This document shows positions 1 through 11,900 of a stretch of DNA of 39,108 nucleotides, piece after piece (the first letter of the stretch is position 1; each line of letters starts with the position of its first letter). The notes beneath the pieces are model-generated. The model ran no database searches. It saw only the letters and a list, made by a program, of their open reading frames with translations, and had not been told where the DNA came from. The stretch covers positions 268,104,978-268,144,085 of the forward strand of contig JBOZIK010000001.1 in the NCBI GenBank assembly GCA_051453625.1, in the 5' to 3' direction. This stretch comes from Welwitschia mirabilis (Eukaryota > Gnetophyta > Gnetopsida > Welwitschiales). Both the position numbers and the translations under genes were made by a program.

Positions 1-4
1 GTGT

Positions 5-511
5 CCAAAATTTAAAGATCCAGATGCAGCAACTGTTAGTGTTACTTTATAGGGGAACTAAAAAATTAAGAAAACCTTGATAAATATAGGAGCCAATGTT
101 AACATCATGACCTTACACATTTGCAAACTTTTAGAATTGAAAGAATGAATAGAACCTATATTAATTACCTTGGAGTTAGCTGATGCATCCATAAAACGAT
201 TTCTAGGTGTGATAAAGGACTTGGTCATTCAGATTGAGAAAGCTTTCTACTCCATATATGTTGTTGTTTTAGAAGTTAAGAATCAAAATACATATCCCCT
301 ACTTTTAGGTAGAGCTTTCTATGCAATAGCTTACTGCATCATAGACACTAGAACTGGATTGATGAAATTTTACTTTGGAAATAAACAATTTTTAATATGA
401 TTCTTTGATGCCACAGAAAAAGATTTAATCAATACTTTAGATTTAGAGAAAGATCTAAAACCTAGCCTATCTTTACAACAACATCCAAATCTAAAGCAAA
501 TTATAAAAGAA
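5..511 (+). pseudogene. Athila-like Ty3/Gypsy aspartic protease remnant (gag-pro)
   Basis: A single frame runs through this block with in-frame stops at 50, 59, 146 and 398. It reads as the retropepsin-like segment of plant Gypsy polyproteins: a KFKDP start, then the active-site region NIGANVNIM, then LELADASIKR, a VLE strand, PLLLGRAFYA and a CIID-TGLMKFYFGN tail. The family normally has D-[ST]-G at the active site; here the triad reads N-I-G, so the catalytic aspartate is lost. The enzyme would cleave the Gag-Pol polyprotein in virus-like particles. The RT, RNase H and integrase expected downstream are absent before the PPT at 2048, so the element is internally deleted. The 5' part lies outside the window. 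Family assignment is confident; function is lost. Confidence 0.85.
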
Positions 512-996
512 TAAATGCTAAACATTATGGATGAAAAATGATGTGAACACATAGCAAATGATTAAAATAACATGAGGAATTTTAGACATAATAGTGAATG
601 TAGTAGAAGTATTTGTTTCCTACCTACGTTCTTTCTTAGCTTACTTCCTTAGTTAAACATTATGACTTTACCTGATCATCTTTTAACTTAACTTATATAT
701 TACTTTATAAAGTATTATGATTAATTTATGCTTGGGCATTTATAAGTGATAAGATTGGATTTACCCAATCTTGAGACATTCCCATGTCTATGGACTATAT
801 TTAGAGAAAGATACCTTGTTTCTTGTGTTGTTTTTTCAATGGTGGTTAAATCTTAAGATATTAAGAAGTTTTCTTTTTTGTCTTTTACTTTACTTATTTA
901 CTTTATTCTTATTAAGTGTGTAATCCTGTGGGAATTATCTTTTTGTTAATAAAAAAAAGAAAAAGAGAAAAAAGAAGAAATAAAAGCAAAAATCAT

Positions 997-1152
997 GATG
1001 TCCTACTACAAGTACGCCGGGGCAAATATTTCCAAGAGGAGCCTTTAGTAGTGTAATATAGTAACTATGGAAACTCCACGAGGGGGTCAGTTGACCATGC
1101 TTGACGAGTCCTTATTCCTCTAATAGTGGTTGCACTCCCCTCATCATGGCAA
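997..1152 (+). other. Conserved non-coding block of the A/C element family
   Basis: This block aligns essentially without gaps to the reverse complement of 28919-29073, with roughly three quarters of positions identical by eye, including GGGCAAATATTTC and GCCTTTAGTAGTGTAATAT. It is less AT-rich than its surroundings. In both copies it lies between the coding part and the polypurine tracts of the same family. No open frame is evident. It may be the 3' untranslated part of the element or an RNA structure; I do not know its role. Confidence 0.7.
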
Positions 1153-1610
1153 AAGAAATACAACGTTTTAGTATTTCCATTTGATCATTTCACTTTTGAA
1201 GATTTTGGTGAGTTTGTAGGTAGAAATAGATAACTCCATTTTTAAATAAATTTTGATTTTAATCTTCATAGTTTTACACACTTAAAACCTTGGATATTAC
1301 CATTACCACTGCTCCTCTAAATCACCTTTATCAAGTTAATACATTTTGTCATGCATCTTTACTTAGGTAATGTTATGCTGTTTTCCTTTGGAGTATGCTA
1401 CGTTAGTACTTAGAATAGGTAAACACTCTTCTTATTATTTCTTATATCTATGTCTCCTTTGCTTTTTGTCTATTTTCATGTCTACTATTTTTTAGTCATT
1501 TTCCCATTTTCTTCTTTTCTAATTTAGTAGTTTAGTAGTTTTTCATTCCAGTCGTTATTACATTTTTCATTTTCATTAGTTTAGGCAATTCAGAATGCAT
1601 TGCATATTTT
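1153..1610 (+). other. 3' internal region of element A, no gene seen
   Basis: AT-rich sequence between the conserved block and the first polypurine tract. I see no coding potential and no repeat beyond short homopolymer runs. Confidence 0.5.
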
Positions 1611-1624
1611 AAGTGGGGGGCAGG
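1611..1624 (+). other. Upstream polypurine tract of element A
   Basis: AAGTGGGGGGCAGG follows TTTT. The equivalent tract occurs on the minus strand at 23900-23914 and 27489-27503 (TTTAAGTAGGGGGC), so it is a family character. It lies about 440 bp before the LTR here and about 170 bp before it in the other two copies. It could be an accessory plus-strand primer. Confidence 0.5.
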
Positions 1625-2047
1625 ATACACATATAATTTCAGTCTTGCATATTTCTGCTATAATTTTTTTGATTATGAATACATGATTGCATATATCAGA
1701 GATAGAATTCTTTGATTTTTGATAATCATATTTTTATTTGATCGTTTATCACAATGAGGATCTAATATTAATACAAAATCTTATTTCTGTCTCAGGTTCC
1801 AGTCCCTAAAAATCTTTTGAGGAGCCTATTATCCCACCATTATCTGGACAACCTACAGATGATAAACCAGATGACAAACTTCTGATATTAATACATGTAT
1901 TTTATTCAGTTTTTAAATTTTTCGAAATTTAGTTCATTATTGATACATATATTTCAAATACTCTCCTTAGATATCCTAGCTTTTTTTATTATTAAAAAGT
2001 TGGCTTGCAAACATGGTTTACTACCTGGTTTTATCAGTGATTGATAA

Positions 2048-2064
2048 GGCTAAGTGGGAGGCTA
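2048..2064 (+). other. Polypurine tract directly before LTR A
   Basis: GGCTAAGTGGGAGGCTA ends immediately before TGTTGTGATG, the LTR start. The same motif precedes LTRs B and C on the minus strand (GGCTAAGTAGARGGCTA). In LTR elements this purine run primes plus-strand DNA synthesis. Confidence 0.75.
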
Positions 2065-2298
2065 TGTTGTGATGCCAACTTATGGGTATTTAATAGGGTA
2101 TTTTGAGTTGTTTTACAGATGAATTAATAGATAAATGCTTAGTTCCTATGACAATCGAGAATCAAGAAGCACAAAATGAAAACATGCAAATATCAGATAA
2201 AATACAAGCAATTCATGTAGAAACAGAAGAGTATCATTTTTGGATCATAATTTTACAAAAGAAAAAACAATTCCACTAACTCAAGATTGAGAAAAGAC

Positions 2299-2338
2299 TA
2301 TCATCCCCCCTATTGTCCACACGACAATCAGGATGACA
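2299..2338. repeat. Nested palindrome module in U3 of LTR A
   Basis: Outer arms TATCATCC and GGATGACA enclose inner arms ATTGTC and GACAAT. This is one instance of the dispersed dyad module that characterises the family. Confidence 0.6.
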
Positions 2339-2412
2339 ACCCCAATTGAGTGACAAATAAACTTCTTTCCAAATAACTTCTAGACAAACTAAAGAATTCT
2401 GTACCAAATACC

Positions 2413-2451
2413 ATCATCCACCTAATCATTTAGATGATACTAGTGGATGAC
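2413..2451. repeat. Second nested palindrome module in U3 of LTR A
   Basis: Outer arms ATCATCCAC and GTGGATGAC enclose the inner dyad ATCATTTAGATGAT. It is about 75 bp downstream of the first module. Confidence 0.6.
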
Positions 2452-2696
2452 ATCTTTAGAACTAGTTGACAAAACTTCACATGCAGTTCATAAGAAGATA
2501 AACTGAAGTAGAACCAAAGCTCCATTATCTATCCTTGTCATCTCCTCCTTCATCTGAATGACCATTAAGATAATACTATTCTCCTATAGTTTTACATAAT
2601 ATTTTCCCGAGTTGTTACCTCTTTATTGTGACTTTATTATACATTTTAGCTAGGGTTTCTTTTTTACTTTTTTGTTAATTTCCTTTCCCTTTTTGT

Positions 2697-2705
2697 CTAT
2701 AAAGA
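2697..2705 (+). promoter_or_regulatory. TATA-like box of LTR A
   Basis: TCTATAAAG lies in the middle of the LTR, at the place where plant Gypsy LTRs carry the U3/R promoter. LTR E has CTATAAATAC at the equivalent place on the minus strand. Degradation makes activity unlikely. Confidence 0.45.
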
Positions 2706-3273
2706 AAGGTCTCCCCCTTAATCCCTAATCATTTTCAATAATACTTGACATTCTTGTGACAGGAGATCTTGGGATTGGAGAACCATCTTATAATCCAAAG
2801 AGATGTTACCTTAGTGTTGGGTAGTATATCCTCCATTGAGGAATGACTACTTTGTGATACAAATGTATTTTATACTTTTTAATATGAATTATCCTTTTTA
2901 TCAATAATTACAGGAACTTATCCCTCATAGTTTATGTTGTTTAAGATTCGTGACAGATTTCTTTAATTATATAGATTATGAGGGCATCCTTTGTTAAGGT
3001 TGAGCTTAATTAGATTAAGTGCATTGCTGTTTCTTTTAATAGAGTAGTTTTGCATCGTTATTTCAATTTCATACATTGCAATTTAATTTAGTATATTAAG
3101 GTTATACATTTCTTTCTTGAAATCAAATCTTTATTATCCATACCTTGGACTTCAATGGAATTATGACATTCGAATCACTCCATCTATATTAGTGTGCTAT
3201 ACTTGTGCATCTTATTGTAATTAACAGGATTTAAATCAAGGTATGAAACATTGCATAAATTCGCACTACAACA

Positions 3274-4172
3274 ATCTTAGTAAAAGAGAAGTAAAAGAAT
3301 ATTTAAATTTAAAATTGGCATACAAATGTGAGACAACTTTAATAAAGTATTTTACCAAAGTCATGTATCCATGAGAGGATCACTTCTTATTACAACCACA
3401 TGGGTAGAGAAAACAATTAACAATAACAAAAGTGATATAAAAGAAGAAGGGAATTTCTAAACGAATTAATCATTCTAAGAACAAGAGATGATTAGTGCTA
3501 TCATGATGATAATATCATTGATTATAAAGCTTATGGATATCCTCTTGAACATATTCAATCATTTACATGGCATTAAAGCAAGATCTATTTAATAAAATCT
3601 TATTTATTATAGTCAATTATTTCTTATAGCAAGTCATTTAAATAGATAGATTTTACACTATGATAGAAATTTGATATCCATAGTTAAATAGTTAAGAAGT
3701 GAATATTTAACTAAATTATACATTTAAAGTTGGTCAATTCAAATTTTAATTCAAGAAAAAATATAGTCAAATAAAGATAAATTCAACATTATAGAATGCA
3801 ATGGTTAGGAGACAGAAGTAGAAGCTACTTGTGAATATAAGATAGATGTATTATGGACAAGAACTAAGCTTTTTTATTTGAATTTTTAGGACAAAACATT
3901 TTAGGGGATGGAGAAATATCATGTTTAAATTTTTAAGGTCCAAAGATTTATCCTAATTAATTAAGTAAAAACTAAATCAAAAATAAATTTATTATTATGA
4001 TGATCACTAAGGTAATTTAATTAATATATTTTTTATTTATTATCTTATTATTATTTGAGATGTAATTACTTTGTCTAAATTTGTTGTGCTATAATTATTA
4101 TTTTAAGTAGTTTATTTCTTGTAATAGCCATAATTAATAATATTATTTTTGTAGTAATTCCTTGCTTATTTA
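3274..4172. other. AT-rich DNA, no gene seen
   Basis: Flank of element A. I find no open frame longer than chance, no structured RNA and no similarity to the other repeats in the window. Confidence 0.5.
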
Positions 4173-4296
4173 GTGAACTATTGGCTAAGTTAGTAACTAA
4201 ATTAGTGATTATAGTAGTAGTTAAATTAGTAGCTAAAATAGGGGTTAAATTGGTGGCTAAAGTAGTGGTTAAATTAGTGGCTATAGTAGTGTCTAT
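4173..4296. repeat. 24-bp minisatellite
   Basis: Units of 24 bp start at 4197, 4221, 4245 and 4269, with consensus near TTAAATTAGTGGCTAAAGTAGTGG, plus a degraded unit from 4173. Each unit is itself close to two 12-bp halves. The unit length is a multiple of three, so the plus strand is open here and would read a Val/Lys/Ala-rich repetitive peptide from 4181. I treat that as a by-product and not a gene. Confidence 0.75.
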
Positions 4297-4702
4297 ATTA
4301 TCTTCATATTTTCTTATTTCTTATTTTTATACATGTGAAAAGACTTTTTTAATGATTATAATTATTATGATTCTTTTTTTTTTCTTTTGATTTTTGTAGT
4401 GTTCCCTAGGTAAGGCCCATAATTATGATGTTGTGCTTTGTTTTATTTGAATATTTATTTATTATAGAAAATATTTTTATGTGGCTACTGAAATTACCCA
4501 CTAAGTGGCTTATATTAATGCTTTATCATATAATCGCAAGTAGTAAAATGTTGAATATTTATTATTTATTATTATGATCAAATATTAATGTACCCAGTGC
4601 TAGGCAAGGTAATGATTAATGGTTATAAAATCCTTATCGCTTTCTTTTCATGATGGTGTCTCTTCATGTCCTTTGTGTTTTCACATCCTTACAACATCTT
4701 AG
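4297..4702. other. AT-rich DNA, possible 5' part of an old LTR
   Basis: No gene is seen. A possible LTR start is TGTAGTGTTCCC near 4395, suggested only by the promoter and PBS downstream. Confidence 0.25.
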
Positions 4703-4711
4703 TATAAATAG
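4703..4711 (+). promoter_or_regulatory. TATA-like box, putative retroelement promoter
   Basis: TATAAATAG is followed by a pyrimidine-rich start-like stretch and lies 1.37 kb before an initiator-Met PBS-like site at 6073. Together these suggest the U3/R promoter of an old LTR ending near 6069. No second copy of this LTR lies in the window, so this is tentative. Confidence 0.35.
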
Positions 4712-6069
4712 GACTTCTTTCTCCTCTTATTTGCATATCTTAAGAGAAATCCCCTGTAATTAGATCTTAATGATTTATACTTTAGAACTTGAGAGTCTTT
4801 GGAGTCTTTAGAAGTTCACAAGTCCTCATCTTAAATTTATGTATGATTTAAGGCTTCATTTATTTTTTCGGTGCTCTAATTCTTGCATTTCATTTTATCT
4901 TGTAATACTTGCATGTCTTTAGTATTTTATAAACCCTTTATTAGTATGTTGTAATATTATTTTGAAGTTCGCAAATCCTATTCTTATTGTGTAGCACTTA
5001 TGTCCTAGTTTATTTGGATCTTATACATCATGAAATCTAGACCTATCTTATTAATTTGGATTAAGCCTTATTAGCATGATTGTTATGAATTATCTATATA
5101 TGACTTGTGTTGACCTTTTATCATGACTTGAGATTTTTACATAAGAGAATTAAAATGGATAGCATAGTCAATTGTATAGACTTCAAGTAATGATACTTTC
5201 TAAAGGGAGCACCAAGGTATTAGGACTAAGCTCCAAGAAGAAAGGAAAGAATGTGCATAGATATGATGATTTTATCCACCCTAGTTATGTACAACTAGAT
5301 TACTTAAATTGTTGTGAAATTAACTATAAAGAAATATAATGTGAAAATGAGGTCTTGATTTCTTCTTGAATTACTTTGACATTTAGTATTGGATTATTTT
5401 AACTATACATCTTACATTATTTTGGCAATGCATCTTGGATTGTTTTAGCAAATATCGTGGATGGTTTTACAGGGCATTTTGGATTATCTTGGTTACATCT
5501 TAAATATTTTTCCAACTCTTTCCTTATGTTTGGAAACCATATACCTATCTATTCCTTGTCATGAATCATACTAGAAACTATGAAGTATTATGGTTCTCAC
5601 ATCATAGTTGCATGTGAAGGAAATGCTACAAAGGAGAATGTAGAAATGATTTAATTATTGCAACACATTAGGTTTTATCTTTATGTTTTCTTATTTAGTT
5701 GCATGTATATTATTTGAAGGACCTTGTGTTCTAGAGCTTTGTAATAATTATTTTTATCTTATCAGTATTTCACTTAAAGTTATCTTAAATATAAAGAAGT
5801 GATTATTTGCAACTATACAAAGAAACTATATGAGTTATTTATTTTATTTTTTTGCAAAAGTTACTTAAGATTTTATTTATGTATGTACCCCATAAATCAT
5901 TTGTTTATGATCCATAATCTAAGTTATAGATTGTATAATCACAAAAAATATGCAGTAGATATTATACGCTTATTTATTATCTATAGTTAAAAATATTCTT
6001 AAGTGTTTTAGAATATGATAAGTTTTTAATTAATGCATAGCCTTACTAGAAAATATTAAGGATTTTACA
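4712..6069 (+). repeat. Candidate LTR body (R-U5) of an unassigned element
   Basis: AT-rich sequence without coding potential, ending TTTTACA just before a PBS-like site. It is called a candidate only because a TATA box precedes it and a PBS follows it. Its length would be unusually large for a Copia LTR, so the true LTR may be much shorter. Confidence 0.25.
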
Positions 6070-6072
6070 TTT

Positions 6073-6090
6073 TGGTATCAAAGCATTACA
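6073..6090 (+). other. Primer-binding site, initiator tRNA-Met type
   Basis: TGGTATCAAAGCATTACA closely matches TGGTATCAGAGCAATGG, the complement of the plant initiator tRNA-Met 3' end used by most Copia and many Gypsy elements. It is preceded by TTTTACAT, as expected for an LTR end. No Gag or Pol reading frame follows. Confidence 0.5.
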
Positions 6091-7660
6091 TGAAGGTTAT
6101 TAAAGTTTTAGGTTTTAGAAAGATGAACATTACAATAAGAGCATGATTGAGAGCCCGCTTTACTTAATAGCTAGTAGATTAGATATCACATTTTATAATA
6201 TTATATGATAGGTACCAATATAAATCCAAATAATCTCAACTTAAGACTTTTAGACATATTTTCAAGTATATAAAATGCATCTTAAACTATGGTATTTGAT
6301 TTTCTAAAAATACTACATTAGATTTATCTACCTTTTACAATGTTGATTGAGTTGTTTTAAGCCATTATAGGAAGAGTATTAATGGTTATCATTACTTTTT
6401 AATATTATGCTTGGTTAGTTAAGACTCTATGAAATAAACCTTCATAGCCTTATTAATAAATAAATCCATGGATGTAGATATAGATAGTTATGTAGCCTAA
6501 GTCTTATGGATCCATCACATGTGACATTATCCTGATATCCATGAATCCAAAATACCTATTTTTATGATAACATTAATGTCATAAACTTTTTTAAAAATCC
6601 TATGATTCACTCAAGAATCAAACACCTTTATATATGTTACTTTTAGGACCATCTATCCTATTTAGGAGGGGTAAATGGAATAGCTAAGGCAATTTTTACA
6701 ATTTAAAATATTAATACTATATTTGCACAAAGTAATTTATCATTCAAATAAATAATAGCCAAATGAAATTTAACTTCAAATGAAAATTTGATTAATTAGA
6801 TATGCATAAATAATTCACAATAAGATAATTGACTAGAAAATTAAAATAAATAGTTAAAATATATTAAAAACAAGATTATTTTCCTTTATTACAAGTGAAG
6901 CCTTCAAGTATACATCAAACATAACCTCACAAGTATGCTTCATCAATACAATGAAGATTTTTTAATAATCATTAACCTTGAGAATAAACCAATTCCATTG
7001 TTTATTATATAGTTTAGCATAAATAATAATATAAAATAATTTAAATAAAATTGATAAATATCAGGATGTAAGTTGAAGTATATCTGAAAGTGACAAAGGG
7101 TGTGAATTATTATAATAGCTAAACTATTTATATGATAATGTTTATAGCTATTGTTAATTACATAAAAAAAGAAATAACTATTAAAGCCTTGAAAATGACT
7201 AATTAACTTCCCAAGATGAATCTTAAATAGTTGTTAATGGTCCACTATAACTATTTTTATATTAACCATTAGACTGATGGTTAACCCCTCTGAGGTGGTA
7301 GTTGATCTCTTTCCTTACATTAGCCTTTTATGTAAGTAAGCTAATCTAGGCAGTTAATTCCCTAATAATAATTAGTTAACTACTTTAATTATTGTTACAT
7401 TTCATAAGCTTGGAATCAATCCTCTAGTCATTAACCCCTTTGAGACTTTAAGTTGACCACTTGATGCTTTTGTTTATTTTTATTTAGTAATTTGTGACTA
7501 ATCCCTTAGAGAATGATGGTCAATAACCTAAGAAAATTTTCCTTTTTCAGATATTTTTGTGCACTAGCTTATTTTGAATTTTGATATGATTTCTAAGTGC
7601 CTAACTTAGGATCTATCATACATTCTAGTTTTTAGTTCAAGACATCTAGCTTAGTGTTCT
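6091..7660. other. AT-rich DNA, no gene seen
   Basis: No coding remnant is recognised. Between about 7270 and 7530 a loose motif of the form TTAACCCCTNTGAG recurs three times with diverged spacing, possibly an old tandem duplication. Confidence 0.4.
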
Positions 7661-8923
7661 TGGTAAAATTTATTTATGCTTGTATCTATCATTAATATAT
7701 GGTAATTTTTAAGATTTTCCTAGTGATACAAATCTTATGTGACTAAATTTAACTTTTACCAAATATACTAATACTTTTATTTGTAGTATAATGCCAGTGT
7801 CTTCTTTCCTCAAAGATAGATGACAAAAGCTATTAGTAAAACAGGTATAAAAGTTAAGATTAATAGAGAGTGAAATGACATTAGAGATCTAGGAATGGAA
7901 CATAGAATTTAAACTAACATAATAACTTCATAAAAAAGCATAAGTACTTGAAACTAAAACATGTAGCTTTACTTCTAATGCATTCACAATGATATAAGCC
8001 ACTATGACCATGAGTATTTTATTAGTTCAAGCTCAAGCATACTAGCATAATTTCATCTATCATAGATATGAGGGTGATATAGCCAAGTCACCTAGCTTTC
8101 ACAACAAGAATAAAATAATTACCAAAATTAGGGATCTATTAAGAACCATCAAATAAAAATTTAGATTATGCAAGCTAGAGTGTAAATAAAAATCATCAAA
8201 TTAGATCTTAAAGTAAGGATAACTCAGCCAATCCTAAGTATAACAAGTATAACATTCATTACTTAATATCAAAGTAATGCATGAAGAGCATGTAGTATTT
8301 TATTATCAGAACAAGTAAAACATATAATCTAGAAATGTACTCATGATAAATTAATAAGCATCATGATAGGTTGGTAACTAGCCCATCCCCTTGAGAGGCT
8401 TGTAAAGTAGTAATAACTAAATCTCTAATCTCCTTGAAATATCGCACTGAATTTTCCTCCTTCAAATGAAGTGAGGAAGAGTATTCATAGGCTTGGAGTA
8501 GGGTTTCTAACTATGGTTTTTAAGGCCTAATGAAATCATTCTAAAGAATGTTCAAAATATGTAAAATAATTTTTTAGTCATAGGGCCAATTTTAAGACAG
8601 TCTTCTTAGAAAATGTTTTTCATCCATATTATGTTTTTAGAAATGAAGGAAATGGATTACTTACATCAAGATGACTTAGAAACATAAGAATGCTACTATT
8701 TTATTTTAAGATACTAGTACTTAGCATAACTCCATCTCTTGTCATGATGATCTTGATGTTAAATTTACCCCATAAAATGATAATATTTAGGAATATTAGT
8801 AGTAAAATAAGTTTTTTATGGCCTTAAGTAAAATAAATGCATAAAACTATCATGATGATTATTTAAACTTACTTAAAAAGCCTTAGTTCCTTGATATAAA
8901 TGTCAAATTTTGAGTTTTATCGT
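7661..8923 (-). repeat. Putative 3' LTR of element F
   Basis: The left 185 bp (7661-7845) are repeated in the same orientation at 13118-13302 with a constant offset of 5457 bp and no net indel. The right end abuts a PPT-like tract, where sequence around 8890-8970 aligns with the PPT end of the Athila LTR at 20440. The implied length of about 1.26 kb matches the 1.24 kb of that LTR. The central part is too diverged for me to align. Confidence 0.5.
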
Positions 8924-8943
8924 ATTCCAAACCAATCTTCTCC
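8924..8943 (-). other. Degraded polypurine tract of element F
   Basis: On the minus strand this reads GGAGAAGATTGGTTTGGAAT. It occupies the position of the clearer tract GCAAAAGACTAGTTGGGGGA at 20441-20460, with the neighbouring sequence aligned on both sides. Confidence 0.45.
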
Positions 8944-11900
8944 TAGGCCCTTAGTAGAAAACTTTGTCAAAAATTTAGATAGAATGATAAAAATTACAAA
9001 TAAATTTAATCAAATACAAAAATATGAAGGTTTCTTGTGAAAAAAATCTAGCTAATGTACTATGAGATTATATTGCAAGTAAAATATAGAGCACAAAAAG
9101 TAAGTACTTTAAGTAAAAATTCAACTCCTTCTAATTAAAGCTAAACTTTACTCTTAAAGTTTGAAATATGTAAACTTAAATGTAAATACAATAAGGAATA
9201 AATGATTCATATGCTAATGTTGGTTAGAATGAACTAGGAAAAAAAATTACTAAAAGGAAGTACATGCAAGAAATAAAAAGGAAAAACATACCACCTATGT
9301 TTAAAAATGCATGAAAAAAATGTGAAAGCAAATAAGGACTCTATATGAAATGATCAAATAATGACCCTCTACAAATGATTGTTACAGATAATAGAAAGAA
9401 GAAAAAATAGTAAAGCATAAAGAGGAAGAAAGTGAAAAATGAATAAAAAAGTAAAAAATAAGGATGAGGAATAAAGTATCAAAATGAGATAGAAAATGAA
9501 TAATCACTAAGTTATAGTCCAATTCTTTAAAATATCATCACTTGAAAATCATGAAGAAAAATCTACATGAAGAAGTGTAGGATGAATGGACAAAAAATGA
9601 TAGCAATTCCCATGAGAATTCATGGTAGTGTCAGTATTCTNNNNNNNNNNGATGCTCTTAAGCTTAGAACAATAGGAAAAAATATGAAAGTTATAAAAAT
9701 GTAATAGATGAGATGAAAAAATCATAAAAAGGCTTAAAGTTAAAAAAATAAAGTAAAATTAGAGCCTATGGATCATTTTATTTCAATAATAATATGGATT
9801 GATTTGATCCTTTCATGACTCATGGAAGAAGAGTCTCATCATAACAAACATAGATGTGCCTTCAAGTGTGCTTTCTCATAGAGATGGAAAGGTAAATATA
9901 TGTGATATGAAATGGTAAAAAGAAGTGAATGAATGAAAATGACATAAATAAAAATGCAACTAAGATTCTACCATGCATGCTATGAATAAATAATACTATA
10001 AAAATTAAGTAATGGCTTAGAAAAAGTTATTTATGGATCTAAGTTAAAGCAAGGCAAGGGATTGATGAAGTAGACTTGCAAAGTCAAGAGTAGTAAAAAT
10101 ACCTTAAGTAACAAATGCTAAAATAAGAAAATCAAAACAAGTTTTTAATTCCATCATAAGTCCTTTTCTTTTACTTTCTCTTTCATGGGTAATCAAGTTT
10201 CAAGCATTTCATCTTATTGAGTACTTAGTGCTGTGATACTTTATTTTAATATATTTAACATGTTGTACTAGAAGGATTTAGTGCTACATTGCTAGTGAGC
10301 ATCTATAGCCCAAATGTAGATAAATGTATTATAAATAAATCATTAAAGTTTCATTACCAATATATATTCATAGCCCTAATGTAGTTAACCAAACCCAATA
10401 AAAATGATCATAAAAATTTGCTTAAAAAGTCTTAATATTTTTCTTTATTTTATTTACTCTTTTTATTATTTTTTTTTTACATTTATATCACATAAAATGG
10501 TATCATTAGTTCATTAACCTAGTAGAGAAATCATCTGATCCATGGACCCTTTGCAATAAGGCAAAATCATAAACAAAGAAAATCCATCTTTTTTCTTGAT
10601 CCTAACTTGAAAATATGAAATGAATACAAGCTTTAATAAAATAACTTAAATATGAATTTCCTCTTAAAAAGTAATACTTCCTCTAATATTAACCAAAATC
10701 ATGTAATTTTAAAGATCTCTTACTTTCATTTATATGAAAAGATTACTATCCAAAATCAGTAAGTCTCATAAACTCATAATGAGATAGAAAAGATGGGTGA
10801 TTCATGAACCTTAGGAAATAATGCCATAGTGGAAGATATGAATGATAATGTTTAAGATGGCAATGGATTAATATGTGATAAGGATGAAATTTGGGATTAC
10901 TTATGTAAAAATACTAAAGAATGATTATATAAGTGGTAACTATTGGGTGATTTTCTAAGAGAGATTCCATTAGGAGACATTAGCTTCATTGTGAGTGGAC
11001 CTAATCATCCTAAATCTAATCTAGAGCAAAAATCTAGTTTAATATCATATAATAAAACAAAACTTTTCTCATAATGGGTTTTCTAGTGTAATGCATGGAT
11101 GAAGGTTTAAGGGCATGAAAGATATGAAGTTTAAGATATGAAAGTTATGATTGGATGATGAATCATAAAATGAGAGAGAATCCATTTACATTTTTACATA
11201 AACACCTAGAAAATTAGGAAGAACATTAATGCATATAGTAAGTTTTATGCATTAAAGATCTAAAAGTGTTTATCTATAACTAGCTCATCATTTTTCAATA
11301 AATCTTATAAGACATCATTTTAGATGAAGATAAAGATAAGTGATTAGTTACTAGATGACATGAGGTCTTATCAAAAGAGGTATGCATAAGATCATCAAAA
11401 ATTTCTTATAACTCAATGAAAGGTTTATCTTTTAGATGAAGGTTTAAATCTTTCTTAAAAGACGCAGATGATATAGAAACATTTTGATCAAAAAAAAATT
11501 GAGAATAAGGTAAAGGTTTTATGTATGATAGAATATGTATGGTCTCTTATTTGATGTTTTCCTCCTTTCACAATTTACTAAAAGATTCATCCTTAAATAT
11601 ATGCCTCTCCTTAAGTGTATATCTTTCTTAAAATGGTTGACTCTCCTCAATTAATTGCTCATCCTCTAATAGGTTCTCATTACTTTTTTTCTCATCACTA
11701 AAGAGTGTGGCTTATGTTTTATTAATTTGACTATAATTACTCCTTTCAAAATTTCTAGTATTAGGTTCTATGGATGTAGAAAACTCCTTCTCTTCTTATT
11801 GAACAAGTATCTTACTAATTTAAAAAGTGATTTAATTTAATTATTGTAAATTTTTCTTAATTTTGTATAAGGTGAAAGAGGCTTATTGGTTGAAATGTTG

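Larger units (their letters stand above)
2065..3273 (+). repeat. LTR A (3' LTR of element A)
   Basis: The repeat starts TGTTGTGATGCC right after the PPT and ends CACTACAACA, giving TG...CA ends and about 1.21 kb. Its first and last parts match LTR C (25890-27320, minus), LTR G (35316-37065, plus) and LTR E (37745 onward, minus). Shared landmarks are CCTTTGTTAAGGTTGA near 2990, ACATTCGAATCACTCC near 3170 and TTGCATAAATTCGCAC near 3251. U3 carries two nested palindromes at 2299-2338 and 2413-2451 and a TATA-like box at 2697. No convincing PBS follows position 3273, which fits a 3' LTR whose downstream DNA is genomic flank. Confidence 0.8.

Noticed and set aside
4181-4390. Val/Lys-rich 69-residue frame resembling a membrane peptide
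   Set aside because: It is produced by the 24-bp tandem repeat followed by a T-rich run.
4600-5200. Host gene promoter and first exon
   Set aside because: A TATA box is present but no coding frame or splice pattern follows; a retroelement origin is the simpler reading.
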